This document shows positions 16,120-25,237 of a DNA stretch of 64,000 nucleotides, piece after piece (the first letter of the stretch is position 1; each line of letters begins with the position of its first letter). The stretch lies in contig NZ_CP077089.1 in NCBI RefSeq assembly GCF_014268445.2, forward strand, positions 4,643,501 through 4,707,500. The letters run 5' to 3'. The notes under the pieces were generated by a model. The model had not been told where the DNA came from and did not search any database. It was given only the letters and a program-made list of their open reading frames with translations. The position numbers were made by a program, and so were the translations under genes. Origin of the DNA: Pseudomonas tensinigenes (lineage in GTDB: Bacteria > Pseudomonadota > Gammaproteobacteria > Pseudomonadales > Pseudomonadaceae).

Positions 16120-17046
16120 ACTGACCGCCATTGCCGTTTCTTCCTACGCCTCCTATCGAAGAACGCTCTGCTCTACACCGAAATGGTCACCACCGGCGCG
16201 CTGCTCAACGGCGATCACGAACGCTTTCTCCGTCACAACGAAGCCGAGCACCCTCTCGCTCTGCAGCTCGGCGGTAGCGTTCCGCTCGATCTGGCCGCCT
16301 GCGCGCGTATGGCCCAGGAGCACGGTTACGACGAGGTCAACCTGAACGTCGGCTGCCCAAGCGATCGTGTGCAAAACAACATGATCGGTGCGTGCCTGAT
16401 GGGTCACCCGCAGTTAGTGGCAGATTGTGTGAAGGCGATGCAAGACGCGGTGACAATCCCGGTGACGGTAAAGCATCGCATCGGCATCAACGGTCGGGAC
16501 AGTTACGCGGAGCTGTGCGATTTCGTCGGCACTGTTCGCGATGCCGGATGCACCAGTTTTACCGTGCATGCGCGGATTGCGATTCTGGAGGGGTTGTCGC
16601 CGAAGGAGAATCGTGACATTCCGCCGTTGCGCTATGACGTGGCGGCGCAGCTGAAGGCGGATTTTCCGGCGTTGGAGATTGTGCTGAATGGCGGGATCAA
16701 GACGATGGAGGCTTGCCACGAGCATTTGCAGACGTTTGACGGTGTGATGTTGGGGCGTGAGGCTTATCACAATCCGTATTTGCTGGCGGAGGTGGATCAG
16801 CAGTTGTTCGGCAGTTCGGCGCCGGTGATCAGTCGGGCTGAGGCGTTGGCGCAGTTGCGTCCTTATATAGCCGAGCATTTGCTCGCCGGTGGGGCGATGC
16901 ATCACATCACGCGGCATGTGCTGGGCCTGGGCACGGGGTTCCCGGGGGCGCGAAAATTCCGTCAGTTGTTGTCGGTGGATATTCACAAGGCCACGGATCC
17001 GCTGGCGTTGCTGGATCAGGCGGCTGAGTTGCTTGAAGGTCGTTGA
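16060..17046 (+). CDS. dusA: tRNA-dihydrouridine(20/20a) synthase DusA
   Basis: 328 residues, an FMN-dependent enzyme that reduces U20/U20a in the tRNA D-loop. Visible motifs: APMMDWTDRHCRFF at the N-terminus, QLGGS, NLNVGCPSDRVQ with the catalytic cysteine C99, VKHRIGI, FTVHAR, LNGGI and GVMLGREAY. Length is normal for DusA. The first 20 codons and upstream region are duplicated 3.4 kb to the left, so this gene was rebuilt by an integrative element and now uses the promoter carried on that element. The first 20 codons match the relic exactly. Confidence 0.95.
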   Translation: MPLQPAPLSRRFSVAPMMDWTDRHCRFFLRLLSKNALLYTEMVTTGALLNGDHERFLRHNEAEHPLALQLGGSVPLDLAACARMAQEHGYDEVNLNVGCPSDRVQNNMIGACLMGHPQLVADCVKAMQDAVTIPVTVKHRIGINGRDSYAELCDFVGTVRDAGCTSFTVHARIAILEGLSPKENRDIPPLRYDVAAQLKADFPALEIVLNGGIKTMEACHEHLQTFDGVMLGREAYHNPYLLAEVDQQLFGSSAPVISRAEALAQLRPYIAEHLLAGGAMHHITRHVLGLGTGFPGARKFRQLLSVDIHKATDPLALLDQAAELLEGR

Positions 17047-17121
17047 TTGATGGTTTGAGTGTGCGGGCGACGCATGAGCGTTGCCCGTTGTTTTGTTGTA
17101 CTGACAGGATGTCTTTTGTTT

Positions 17122-17493
17122 ATGCCCGCGTTTACTTTTTCTGCTTTCAAGCGTTTCACCCTCCTCGCTTTGTTCAGCTTCACTTCCGACGTTTATGCGC
17201 ATTGCGATGGCTTTTGTATGGGCCGGACCGATACGCCGTGGGAGGTGACGCAGTTTTCCGGCTTCACTTTGGTGTCTTTAATCCTTGCACCTATTTCGTC
17301 TAGCCAGGAAACGACCGACAGTCACAAGCGTGTTTACTCTGCTGAAGAACAGGAAGACGCGCGACTCTATCTCGCCAGCGACGGCATGCTGCAGGCCGCG
17401 TATTTCACCTCGGCCTTGCAGCGCTATCGCCTGGAGTCGCCGGATTCGGCGCTAAACGATCTCGCCGTTGCGGCGTTGATCAGCGCTCAGTGA
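17122..17493 (+). CDS. Small secreted protein, DUF2388-like
   Basis: With the ATG at 17122 the protein has 123 residues and a plausible signal peptide (Lys-Arg, hydrophobic core LLALFSFTSDVYA) with cleavage before HCDGFC. An in-frame ATG at 17059 would add 21 residues and is less likely. The mature part has two cysteines near its start and a C-terminal segment (YSAEEQEDARLYLASDG ... ALQRYRLESP) that recalls DUF2388 proteins of Pseudomonas; the match is from memory. It follows dusA by 75 bases and converges with uppP, whose stop codon is immediately adjacent, leaving no room for a separate terminator. Confidence 0.55.
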   Translation: MPAFTFSAFKRFTLLALFSFTSDVYAHCDGFCMGRTDTPWEVTQFSGFTLVSLILAPISSSQETTDSHKRVYSAEEQEDARLYLASDGMLQAAYFTSALQRYRLESPDSALNDLAVAALISAQ

Positions 17494-18327
17494 TCAGGCG
17501 GCCGCTGCTGCGGTCCAGTTGACCCAGCCAAACAGCCACGTCGCCAGAATCAACAAACCAAACGCGATCCGGTACCAGGCGAACGCGGCGTAGCTGTGGT
17601 TGGCAATAAACTTCAGCAAGCCACGCACGGCGATCATGGCGAATATGAAGGCAGTGACGAAGCCGAGGGCGAAGACTGGCAGGTCGTTTGGCTGGAACAG
17701 GTCGCGGTATTTGTAGCCGGAGTACACGGCGGCGCCGACCATGGTGGGCATGGCGAGGAAGAACGAGAACTCGGTGGCGGCTTTGCGCGACAGGCCGAAG
17801 AGCAGACCGCCGATGATGGTCGAGCCGGAACGTGAGGTGCCGGGAATCATCGCCAGGCATTGTACGAATCCGACTTTCAGTGCGTGAGACCAGCGCATGT
17901 CGTCGACGTGTTCGACGCTGATCACATGGCTGCGCTGTTCGGCCCACAACATGATGATACCGCCGACGACCAGTGCCACGGCGACGGTGATCGGGTTGAA
18001 CAGGTATTCGTGGATCGCATCGGCGAACAACACGCCCAGGACCACGGCGGGCAGAAAGGCAATCAGCAAGTTGAGGGTGAAACGCTGGGCATTACGTTCA
18101 GTGGGCAGGCCTTTGACGATTTCGAAGATCTTCGGTCGAAACTCCCAAACGACGGCAAGGATGGCACCCAGTTGAATAATGATGTTGAAGGCCATGGCGC
18201 GTTCGCCGCCGAATTCCAGCAGGTCGGCGACGATGATCTGGTGGCCGGTACTCGAGATCGGCAAGAACTCGGTCAGGCCTTCTACCGCACCTAATATCAA
18301 CACCTGGAAAAGGGTCCAGAAATCCAT
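17494..18327 (-). CDS. uppP: Undecaprenyl-diphosphatase UppP (BacA)
   Basis: 277 residues from the ATG at 18327, which has GGAGG nearby upstream; the frame is open further but the added residues do not look protein-like. An integral membrane enzyme that dephosphorylates undecaprenyl pyrophosphate to recycle the lipid carrier for peptidoglycan and surface polysaccharides. Motifs: [13 protein letters not shown] near the N-terminus, and [10 protein letters not shown] in the middle with its essential Ser/Arg. Seven to eight membrane segments. Its position beside a large Wzx/Wzy exopolysaccharide locus fits a role in carrier supply, but it is a housekeeping gene elsewhere too. Confidence 0.95.
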   Translation of the reverse strand: MDFWTLFQVLILGAVEGLTEFLPISSTGHQIIVADLLEFGGERAMAFNIIIQLGAILAVVWEFRPKIFEIVKGLPTERNAQRFTLNLLIAFLPAVVLGVLFADAIHEYLFNPITVAVALVVGGIIMLWAEQRSHVISVEHVDDMRWSHALKVGFVQCLAMIPGTSRSGSTIIGGLLFGLSRKAATEFSFFLAMPTMVGAAVYSGYKYRDLFQPNDLPVFALGFVTAFIFAMIAVRGLLKFIANHSYAAFAWYRIAFGLLILATWLFGWVNWTAAAAA

Positions 18328-18805
18328 TAATCCTCCGTCAGAGCGCTCTTGATGAGCGACCGGGTAATAACACTCAGGGGTTGAGTATCTGCAGTGAGAC
18401 CATTGACATACATAAACGCAAAAGTTCATCAGCCACAAAGATTACGTCTTATTAAAAGACACACTCAAGCCATGTTAGTAATCGTCGGCCGACGAACTAC
18501 GCAGAAAATATTTAGGCCTTTCTGCAGAAAAAAGTTGCTCGGACAATAAAGTGTGATCAATATCACATTATGCAGAGATGGCCAGACAGTGGCAGATGGA
18601 CATAGACAAAGCCATCGCAATAAGCTCAAAATAGTGGCACCATTGCATATCGCCACCATCTAAGCAGTAGTTCACCCCTCCGAGAAAATCAACTAAAAGC
18701 TTGAAAAGCTTAATTATTGTTAGAAAACTCGGGAGACACGTCTAAAATCCGCGCAAATGTTACCAATTGTCAGTCACAGATGAGAACCGGTGCTTTAACA
18801 TCCCG
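18328..18805. other. Long AT-rich regulatory region before the EPS regulators
   Basis: 478 bases without a gene between uppP and the first winged-helix regulator. It contains a perfect CRP/Vfr-type palindrome (18552-18567) and AT-rich stretches such as AAGCTTGAAAAGCTTAATTATTG near 18700 (an AAGCTT repeat), a likely promoter zone for the regulator. Confidence 0.6.
18552..18567. promoter_or_regulatory. CRP/Vfr binding site
   Basis: TGTGATCAATATCACA is a perfect dyad of the TGTGA-N6-TCACA type, within flanking AAG and TTA bases that also fit the E. coli CRP consensus. It is about 225 bases upstream of uppP and 240 upstream of the first EPS regulator. Vfr, the Pseudomonas CRP homologue, is the expected binder. 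Which gene it controls is inferred; the plus-strand regulator is the better candidate. Confidence 0.65.
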
Positions 18806-19573
18806 ATGTCAGCACTTAATTCGAGTCAATGCATGATGCTCTCAGGGAACTTAGCGACTAGAAGCCCGCGCCCGACAAACGACGAACCTGGTGTTCTTAC
18901 TCTGGGTCGTACCCGTGGCGTGGCTGAACATTTCAAAGCGCTAGTCGCCCAGCATTTACGCACTGATATGGCGCTCGAAGCCGATGCGTACACTAGTTCA
19001 TATCAGTTGAATGAACAGTCTGGTTCGTATCGAGCGATATTCCTGGTTATCGACAGCCCACAAGCCCTCGAAGACAATCTTGCGCTGGTCGAGAACCTGC
19101 GCAGCGACAACTTGAAGCCGATCATTTGCGCGGTCATCACCGGTCGCGGCGCCTTCAACAAGATCAAATATTATCTGGCTGGCGCGGATGTTTGTATCAA
19201 GCTCAATACCCTTTCCGACGATAGCGCCGAGTTGCTGGGCGAGTTCTTCAACAGCGAAGAATGGCAACGCGATATCGATCTGACGCTTGATCCGACCCGT
19301 ATCTGCCTGATGGGCACCAGCAAGAAACTCGATATCTCGTTTGCCGAAATGAAGATCCTCGAAGCCTTCGCGCAAACCAGCAATCACATTCTGAGCCATG
19401 ATGAAATCGCCAGCATCATGGGTCTCAACACCAATTTCTACGACCCTCGCGCACTGGAAAAATCAATCAGTCGCTTGCGTGGAAAAATCAAGGACATGTA
19501 TGGTACAAACGCGATTCAGAGCATTCGCGGCTATGGCTATCGCCTGCTGCGGGGTCTGATATCGACTGCCTGA
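18806..19573 (+). CDS. Orphan winged-helix (OmpR/PhoB-type) regulator 1
   Basis: About 255 residues from the ATG at 18806; a TTG at 18767 or an ATG at 18833 are other possible starts. The C-terminal 90 residues are an OmpR-type winged helix (LDISFAEMKILEAFAQ ... ILSHDEIASIMG ... RALEKSISRLRGKI ... IQSIRGYGYRLL). The N-terminal 130 residues look like a degenerate receiver: the strands are recognisable (AIFLVID, KPIICAVITGRG) but no phospho-acceptor DD pair is visible. No sensor kinase gene is nearby. It precedes a second protein of the same type and an exopolysaccharide locus, so control of that locus is likely. Regulation by Vfr is suggested by the upstream site. Confidence 0.75.
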   Translation: MSALNSSQCMMLSGNLATRSPRPTNDEPGVLTLGRTRGVAEHFKALVAQHLRTDMALEADAYTSSYQLNEQSGSYRAIFLVIDSPQALEDNLALVENLRSDNLKPIICAVITGRGAFNKIKYYLAGADVCIKLNTLSDDSAELLGEFFNSEEWQRDIDLTLDPTRICLMGTSKKLDISFAEMKILEAFAQTSNHILSHDEIASIMGLNTNFYDPRALEKSISRLRGKIKDMYGTNAIQSIRGYGYRLLRGLISTA

Positions 19574-19618
19574 CTCTCGGGCAGCCTTCCCTTTTGCATA
19601 CGTACGAAGGATCGTCTG

Positions 19619-19714
19619 ATGCAACCATATAGCTCCCGTTCTGCTTCACGCCTGTTTGAAATCAAGCAATTGAATGAGCGCGACAACACGACCCATAACA
19701 ATAAAACTCCATAA
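19619..19714 (+). CDS. Possible 31-aa small protein
   Basis: ATG with AAGGA seven bases upstream, reading MQPYSSRSASRLFEIKQ and ending NNKTP. The product would be polar and basic. It sits between two regulator genes on the same strand, in a 279-base gap (19574-19852), and could be a small protein or a translated leader. The evidence is only the ribosome site and position. Confidence 0.3.
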   Translation: MQPYSSRSASRLFEIKQLNERDNTTHNNKTP

Positions 19715-19852
19715 CATAGCAGCAGATCGAGTGGAATTTATCGAGGGCCAATCTTGGGCCCAGACCCTGCCTATCGATTACTTCCGAGGAAGTCATTGCT
19801 CGCCTGCCGATTTTTCTTTTAGCCAATTTTGGTGTGTATTTAGGAGAGAGAC

Positions 19853-20485
19853 ATGGAAACTAGTACAACCCTCCCAAGGAAATATTTTGTTGTCGTGACT
19901 CACAGTACAACGTCGCAACGTGAACTGGAGAGCATGCTGTCCAGTGAACGTTTCAATTCGTTTGAAGGGGTGGATTCGCCCTCTTCCGCTCCAATGGTGA
20001 TGGAGTTCACATATCCAAACATCAGTCGAAAAAATGTTGCGCGCAGTATTGAACACGATACTCAGCGAATATTGGCCACACTTGAGTCCGAATGGCGGGC
20101 AGCGCAATCGGCCAATCCCTTCCAGAATGTCCCGGCGATAAGCGCGGAAACCCGCAATATGCCGCCCGCCATTGAAGGTGATATGCCTGGCAATGAAACC
20201 TGGCATCTCAACCCTGATCAGGGTGCACTGGTCAAAGAAGGTGTTGAAATCAGCCTGACTGGCCTGGAAACAGCATTGGTCAGGAAAATGCTCAGCCATG
20301 AAGAGCGTGTTGTCAGTCGTGACGAGCTGATTCTCAGCATCGGTCGAGAACCGGAACAATATCGCGGCCTGGAAATGTGCCTGAGTCGTCTGCAAGACAA
20401 ATTCAAAAGCGCCAGTAATGGTGAGCGACTGTTTCGTGCCGTCAGAAATCGCGGTTATTGCCTGATTCAGGAAGTCGTCGCGTAA
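19853..20485 (+). CDS. Orphan winged-helix regulator 2
   Basis: 210 residues with GGAGAGAGAC just upstream of the ATG. The C-terminal 80 residues are an OmpR-type winged helix (ISLTGLETALVRKMLSH ... VVSRDELILSIGREPEQY ... CLSRLQDKFKSA ... FRAVRNRGYCLI). The first 100 residues begin RKYFVVVTHSTTSQRELESM and lack receiver phosphorylation residues. It shares the layout of the preceding regulator (degenerate N-terminal domain plus winged helix) although the two are only distantly alike in sequence. Lying immediately upstream of the pslA-like gene, it is a good candidate activator or repressor of exopolysaccharide synthesis. Confidence 0.7.
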   Translation: METSTTLPRKYFVVVTHSTTSQRELESMLSSERFNSFEGVDSPSSAPMVMEFTYPNISRKNVARSIEHDTQRILATLESEWRAAQSANPFQNVPAISAETRNMPPAIEGDMPGNETWHLNPDQGALVKEGVEISLTGLETALVRKMLSHEERVVSRDELILSIGREPEQYRGLEMCLSRLQDKFKSASNGERLFRAVRNRGYCLIQEVVA

Positions 20486-20874
20486 CCACGAAAATCTCCA
20501 CGAACAGAACAAACAGAAAAAGTGCGATTACAAAAACAACAAGAGCACTCTGTTTGGCTAGATCTTCCTCCCTGAATTAAACATTCCCTGCCTCCACCCT
20601 CCAACAGTAACAAATACAACATACTTTATTCACCCCTCGCTCTACGACCTTTTCTAACACCCTTCTATTTAATTATTAAAAAGTTGGCACTTTGCCATCT
20701 TGTTAGAACTCGTCAGACACCATTCCAGCCAATAACTTAGTCTATTGACTGACGACAGTTCGGCATATCGATGTTGTTACCTCAGGACACTCGTTAAAAC
20801 AAAAACAATAAGTCTGCATAACAACTCGGATTTCAACTGTTGAAACCTGAATGGACGTCTTTTGGGGATACCGT
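20486..20874. other. Promoter region of the initiating glycosyltransferase
   Basis: 389 bases, strongly AT-rich in 20570-20700, with no convincing gene. TTGACT at about 20745 could be a -35 element, but no good -10 is at the right spacing. It ends with GGGGA shortly before the ATG at 20875. It separates the regulator pair from the exopolysaccharide genes. Confidence 0.5.
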
Positions 20875-22269
20875 ATGGATCTTTCTTTAAGTATCAATCG
20901 AAGCACAGGCCTCAAGGGACTGACCTTTTGGGGCCAATGGGCGCTGGCACAAGGCTTTGTGGTGACGCTGTTGTTCATACTCGCTGAGCAGCACACCGGG
21001 ACGGTCGCGTTCTACTACCGAATGTGTGCAACCCTGGCGGTACTGGCGTCGGTGCCGGCTTATACGTTTAGCGGTGTGTATCGCAAGCGTGACAATTACC
21101 TGACCGGCCTCGGTCGGCTGTTCATGGGCTGGTCGATGACCATGGCGGCGTTGGCGTGTATCGCTTTTGTCTGCCAGGCCGATGAGCTGTTTTCACGGCA
21201 GGTGATTCTGAGCTGGGCGGTGTATGGCTTCCTCGGTCAGGCATTTCTCTACGCTCCGCTGCATGCGTTTTCCAAGTACTACCAGCGTTCGCGTAAAAGC
21301 GAACACAAGACACTGATCGTCGGCACCGGCGAACTGGCGTTGGGTCTGGCGAAGAAGCTCAGCCAACTGGAAAATCTGCCGTTGGTAGGTTTGGTCAGCA
21401 ATGGCGATGTGTCTGCGCTGAGTTCGGATGCACCGCGCGTTGTCGGCGATCAGGAACAGTTGCTGAAGCTGATAGAGGCGCATGACATCCGTCGCTTGTA
21501 CATCACCCTGCCGTTGTGTGAAGCCGCGAAAATCGAGGCGATTTATGGTGACTTGCTAGGGGCCAACGTTGATGTGGTGTGGGTGCCGGACTTGAACAGT
21601 CTGACCCTGCTCAATCACTCGGTGAAAGTCGTGGACGGTCTGCCGGCGATCTACTTGAACGAGAGCCCGCTGACCAGCCGCCCTACCGCTGCGTTGAGCA
21701 AGAGCTTGGTAGAGAAAACCGTGGCGTTTCTGGCGATCATCGCGCTGAGTCCGATCCTGCTGATCATTGCGCTGGCGGTGAAGATCAACTCGCCCGGCCC
21801 GGTGTTCTTCAAGCAGGATCGACATGGCTGGAACGGCAAGGTGATCAAGGTCTGGAAGTTCCGCTCGATGCGTGTTCACGATGACCGTGACGTGAAGCAG
21901 GCCAGCCGTAATGACTCGCGCATTACCGCAGTCGGTCGCTTTATCCGCCGCACTTCGCTGGATGAGTTGCCGCAACTGTTCAACGTGTTGCAGGGGCATA
22001 TGGCCCTGGTCGGCCCACGCCCGCACGCCGTCGCGCACAACAACTACTACTCGGGGAAAATCCTCGCGTACATGGCGCGTCACCGGATTAAACCGGGGAT
22101 CACCGGGTTGGCCCAAATCAGCGGCTGCCGCGGTGAGACAGACACCATCGACAAGATGCAGAAGCGTGTGGAGATTGACCTGCAGTACATCAACAGCTGG
22201 TCGTTGTGGCTGGATCTGAAGATCCTGGTGAAGACGCCGTTTACGTTGCTGTCGAAGGATATTTACTGA
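20875..22269 (+). CDS. Undecaprenyl-phosphate glucose phosphotransferase, PslA/WcaJ type
   Basis: 464 residues from the ATG at 20875 (GGGGA ten bases upstream; an ATG at 20851 is the alternative). It transfers a sugar-1-phosphate, most likely glucose from UDP-glucose, to undecaprenyl phosphate, the first step of repeat-unit assembly at the inner membrane. The layout is classical: four N-terminal membrane segments, a Rossmann-like CoA-binding-type middle domain (TLIVGTGELALGLAKKL), a fifth membrane segment, and the C-terminal sugar-transferase domain with FKQDRHGWNGK, WKFRSM, RRTSLDELPQLFNVL, VGPRPHAV and HRIKPGITGLAQI. It resembles PslA. It is the only plus-strand structural gene in the first half of the locus and is followed by its own terminator. 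Confidence 0.88.
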   Translation: MDLSLSINRSTGLKGLTFWGQWALAQGFVVTLLFILAEQHTGTVAFYYRMCATLAVLASVPAYTFSGVYRKRDNYLTGLGRLFMGWSMTMAALACIAFVCQADELFSRQVILSWAVYGFLGQAFLYAPLHAFSKYYQRSRKSEHKTLIVGTGELALGLAKKLSQLENLPLVGLVSNGDVSALSSDAPRVVGDQEQLLKLIEAHDIRRLYITLPLCEAAKIEAIYGDLLGANVDVVWVPDLNSLTLLNHSVKVVDGLPAIYLNESPLTSRPTAALSKSLVEKTVAFLAIIALSPILLIIALAVKINSPGPVFFKQDRHGWNGKVIKVWKFRSMRVHDDRDVKQASRNDSRITAVGRFIRRTSLDELPQLFNVLQGHMALVGPRPHAVAHNNYYSGKILAYMARHRIKPGITGLAQISGCRGETDTIDKMQKRVEIDLQYINSWSLWLDLKILVKTPFTLLSKDIY

Positions 22270-22289
22270 GGTTCGAAGCTGTATACCGC

Positions 22290-22314
22290 AAGGGGACGAA
22301 AGTCCCCTTTTTTG
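22290..22314 (+). terminator. Rho-independent terminator after pslA-like gene
   Basis: Stem AAGGGGAC / GTCCCCTT with a GAAA tetraloop and a T run, 20 bases after the stop codon. Confidence 0.9.
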
Positions 22315-22364
22315 TGGGTGGGATTTGGGAGCGGGAGTGGATTGTGGAGGGATGTCAAAAAACT

Positions 22365-23132
22365 TGTGGGAGCGAGCCTGCTCGCGAAAGCGGTGGGTCA
22401 GGTAACAATGATGCTGAATGTACTGACGCCTTCGCGAGCAGGCTCGCTCCCACAGGGATTCGGGAATGGTTAGGGATTTGTGGCGTGACAGATAACCAAT
22501 GTAGGCCTTCGCCTGCTCGCGATGGCGGTGTGTCAGGCAACAGGATGCCGACTGTACGGACGCTATCGCGAGCAGGGTCACTCCTACAGGGGATTCGGGA
22601 ATGGCTCGGGATTTGTGGTGTGACAAATAACCAATGTGGGAGCGAGCCTGCTCGCGAAAGCGTTGGGTCAGGCAACATTGATGTTGGATGTGCTGACGCC
22701 TTCGCGAGCAGGCTCGCTCCCACAAGGATTAGGGAATGGTTAGGGATTTGTGGCGTGACAGATAACCATTGTAGGAGTGAGCCTGCTCGCGATGGCGGTG
22801 GGTCAGGTAACAGGATGCCGACTGTACGGACGCTATCGCGAGCAGGCTCACTCCTACAGGGGATTAGTGGTTGGCTTGGGATTTGTGGTGTGACAAATAG
22901 CCAATGTGGGAGTGAGCTTGCTCGCGATAGCGGTGGGTCAGGCAACATTGATGCTGACTGTGCTGACGCTTTCGCGAGCAGGCGAAGGCCTACAGGGGAT
23001 TTGTGGTTGGCTCGGGATTTGTGGTGTGACAAATAGCCAATGTGGGAGCGAGCCTGCTCGCGAAAGCGGTGGGTCAGGCAATGATGATGCTGACTGTGCT
23101 GACGCCTTCGCGAGCAGGCTCGCTCCCACAGG
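22365..23132. repeat. Tandem array of six REP pairs (REPIN array)
   Basis: Six units with a 135-base period, starting near 22365, 22500, 22635, 22770, 22905 and 23041. Each unit has a REP (GTGGGAGCGAGCCTGCTCGCG or a GTAGGAGTGAGCC variant), a linker of about 40 bases, the inverted REP, and a spacer ending GTGACAnATAnCCAA. The last unit lacks the spacer. Two REP types alternate in the first four units (CGAAAGCG versus CGATGGCG), which points to duplication of a two-unit block. It lies between the terminator of the pslA-like gene and the end of the yjb operon. The open frames running through it are by-products of the repeat. Confidence 0.92.
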
Positions 23133-23158
23133 TTTTCGGGTGTTCGGGAGATCCGCGC

Positions 23159-25237
23159 TTACTCAGTAATCTTCTCGAAATTCCGATAAAACATGTCCCC
23201 TTCCCGGCTATCGGTCATCGAGTGCAGCTGATAGCTGCGGCTCAGTCGCGCGCCACCGTCACGGGTCAGTGGGGCCCAGACCAGGTTGGCGCGGCGCATG
23301 GTCGACATGCTCATCATTTCGTCGAACGGGATCGACAGGTAGATGCCTTTGTCGAAACTACCTTCGCCATACTCGGCACTGCCCGCCGTGGTGATCGTCG
23401 CCCACGCGCCAAAGCGCACGCCATTGAAAAACTCGCGCGAGATGTCCAGCGTGCCGCCCCAGTCTCCGGCCAGATAACGCCCGACGCTCACCGCAGCCAA
23501 TGTATCGAACGGCAAATCGGTATACGCCGTGACATGCCCGGTCACCACCGAGTAATCACGCAGGGCAAAGCCTTGATCGAAATCGCGCTGACGCACCCAG
23601 TTCAGGTCCGCGCCCACCGACCAGCGCTCACCGGTCGGGCGGAACAACACTTCACCGCCGACACCGGCAAACATCGATTCCAGATAACCGCCATAGACCA
23701 TGCCATACCAGTCTTTATCCAACTGCTCGGCATGACTGACCTGGAACAGCGGCATGGTCGTGTTGGACGTGGTTAGGTACTGACGCAAATCCGTGCGCAC
23801 ACGCGGCAAACCGCTCGGCGCATCGTAGCTGAATTTGTCGAAGTTGTTGGCCAGGTTGGCGCTGAGCAAACCGCTCCACCAGGTGTTGCGGTTGAAGCGG
23901 TATTCGGCGTCGGCATCGGCGCTCAATTGATAGAGCAAGCCATCCGGGCCGCCGACGTTCTGCTTGAAGCCCAGCCCCACACCATAGCTGAAATGCTGCG
24001 GCGCTTCGGTGTAGAGGGTCTTCTCGTTGTGCGGCATCGCCGGGTTGATCTCGGTGGTGCGGTGCAGCGATTCAAGTGGCTCTTCGTTGTTGATCACTTC
24101 GCGGAAGGTCTGGCGCGGCAAGCTGGTTTCTTCCAGCGGCAAGTCGTAGCGCTTGTTGACCACGGTGAACCAGTCGATGTCGTCGTTGACGCTGTTGTCG
24201 AGAATCCGGCTCGCCCGTCCGACTGCCTTCGACGAATGGAAGTAGCGCTGCTGCTCGCCATAGACGATCAGCTCGGAATCACGCTGGGTAATGCGCTCGA
24301 CCTTGTAGCCGGCATTCTGCTGCAAACGCTGCGAGACGTTGGCCCAGTTGACCTGATCCATCGCCGTGGCCGGTGCCTTCGCCGGCAGCGGTTCCGGGGT
24401 CGGATCGTAAGTCTTCGCCGGTGCCTTGCGGCTGACGAAATTGGTGTGAAAGGTCACGCCGAACATCGCCGTATTACCGCGCTCCCACGCCGCGCTGACA
24501 TCGACCGAATCGGTGACTTTGAACACCGCGCCAAGGTTGATCGGCGAGTCCTGTTTGATCTCGTTTTCCTTCGGCTCATGCTTGTAGTCGTTGCCTTCGA
24601 ATTCGAGTTTCAGACTGAGGCGATCCCACGGCGTCTGGTAACTCACGCCACCGAAGAACGACGGCCGGCCACGGAAGTACGAACCCGAGTTGACGTCACC
24701 GGTGCCTTCAAGCGCCGGACGGGTATCGAAGCGATCGCTGACGTAGCCCAACGGGTTGTCGATATCGCCGCGATTACCGAGGTAACCCCAGGCAATCCCG
24801 GCGCTGAAATCGAAGTTGTCGTAGCGCTTGTTGGCGACGAAAAATTCACTGGAGAACAAACCGGTACCACCGATATCTCGGAAGCCCAGCGCCACGTCGG
24901 GCAGCCAGTGACTTTCCTGCCACAGCCGGACTTTGACGTCGACCGCCTTGTCCTTATAGCTTTGACTACCGCTGAGGGCCTCCGAGCCGTACGGCCGGTT
25001 GGTGATCGCGGTGTAGCGAAACGAGCCTTCAAGCCAGTCCAGCGGCTGCAACGACACGCTGTAGCGGCTGTACGGATCGGTGCGGTTGGCGTTGACGCTC
25101 AACTCGCCGGCCGGGGCCATGCGCGCGGTTGGCGTCTGCAACAGACCGGTGCCACCGAAGTCATTCTGGGTAATGCGCGGCTCGGCATGGGCCAGACCGC
25201 AGGGCAATAACAACACAGCTGCAAAACGTAACTTCAA
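23159..25237 (-). CDS. yjbH: YjbH-type outer-membrane protein for exopolysaccharide
   Basis: 692 residues, the usual size for YjbH. A signal peptide (LRFAAVLLLPCGLAHA) is followed by NDFGGTGLLQTPTARM, the signature opening of YjbH. The rest is rich in alternating amphipathic strands with many aromatic residues, as in a beta-barrel, including RFNRNTWWSGLL and GWYGMVYGGYLESMFAG-like stretches. It ends the operon yjbE-wza-yjbF-yjbG-yjbH and overlaps yjbG by four bases. In enterobacteria yjbEFGH is a stress-induced exopolysaccharide operon; the product probably helps secretion across the outer membrane. There is no terminator before the REP array. Confidence 0.9.
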   Translation of the reverse strand: MKLRFAAVLLLPCGLAHAEPRITQNDFGGTGLLQTPTARMAPAGELSVNANRTDPYSRYSVSLQPLDWLEGSFRYTAITNRPYGSEALSGSQSYKDKAVDVKVRLWQESHWLPDVALGFRDIGGTGLFSSEFFVANKRYDNFDFSAGIAWGYLGNRGDIDNPLGYVSDRFDTRPALEGTGDVNSGSYFRGRPSFFGGVSYQTPWDRLSLKLEFEGNDYKHEPKENEIKQDSPINLGAVFKVTDSVDVSAAWERGNTAMFGVTFHTNFVSRKAPAKTYDPTPEPLPAKAPATAMDQVNWANVSQRLQQNAGYKVERITQRDSELIVYGEQQRYFHSSKAVGRASRILDNSVNDDIDWFTVVNKRYDLPLEETSLPRQTFREVINNEEPLESLHRTTEINPAMPHNEKTLYTEAPQHFSYGVGLGFKQNVGGPDGLLYQLSADADAEYRFNRNTWWSGLLSANLANNFDKFSYDAPSGLPRVRTDLRQYLTTSNTTMPLFQVSHAEQLDKDWYGMVYGGYLESMFAGVGGEVLFRPTGERWSVGADLNWVRQRDFDQGFALRDYSVVTGHVTAYTDLPFDTLAAVSVGRYLAGDWGGTLDISREFFNGVRFGAWATITTAGSAEYGEGSFDKGIYLSIPFDEMMSMSTMRRANLVWAPLTRDGGARLSRSYQLHSMTDSREGDMFYRNFEKITE

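Noticed and set aside
20685..20705. Sigma-54 promoter (TTGGCACTTTGCC)
   Set aside because: The GG and GC elements are not ten bases apart as required; only the TGGCAC half fits.
22206..23036. Open frames of 200-276 codons on both strands in the REP array
   Set aside because: They exist because the 135-base unit is a multiple of three and lacks stops; the encoded residues simply repeat the REP sequence.
22365..23132. CRISPR array
   Set aside because: The repeated unit is an inverted REP pair with near-identical spacers; CRISPR spacers would be unique, and no cas gene is present.
23927..25210. 427-codon open frame opposite to yjbH
   Set aside because: Antisense to yjbH; composition follows the complementary codon pattern.
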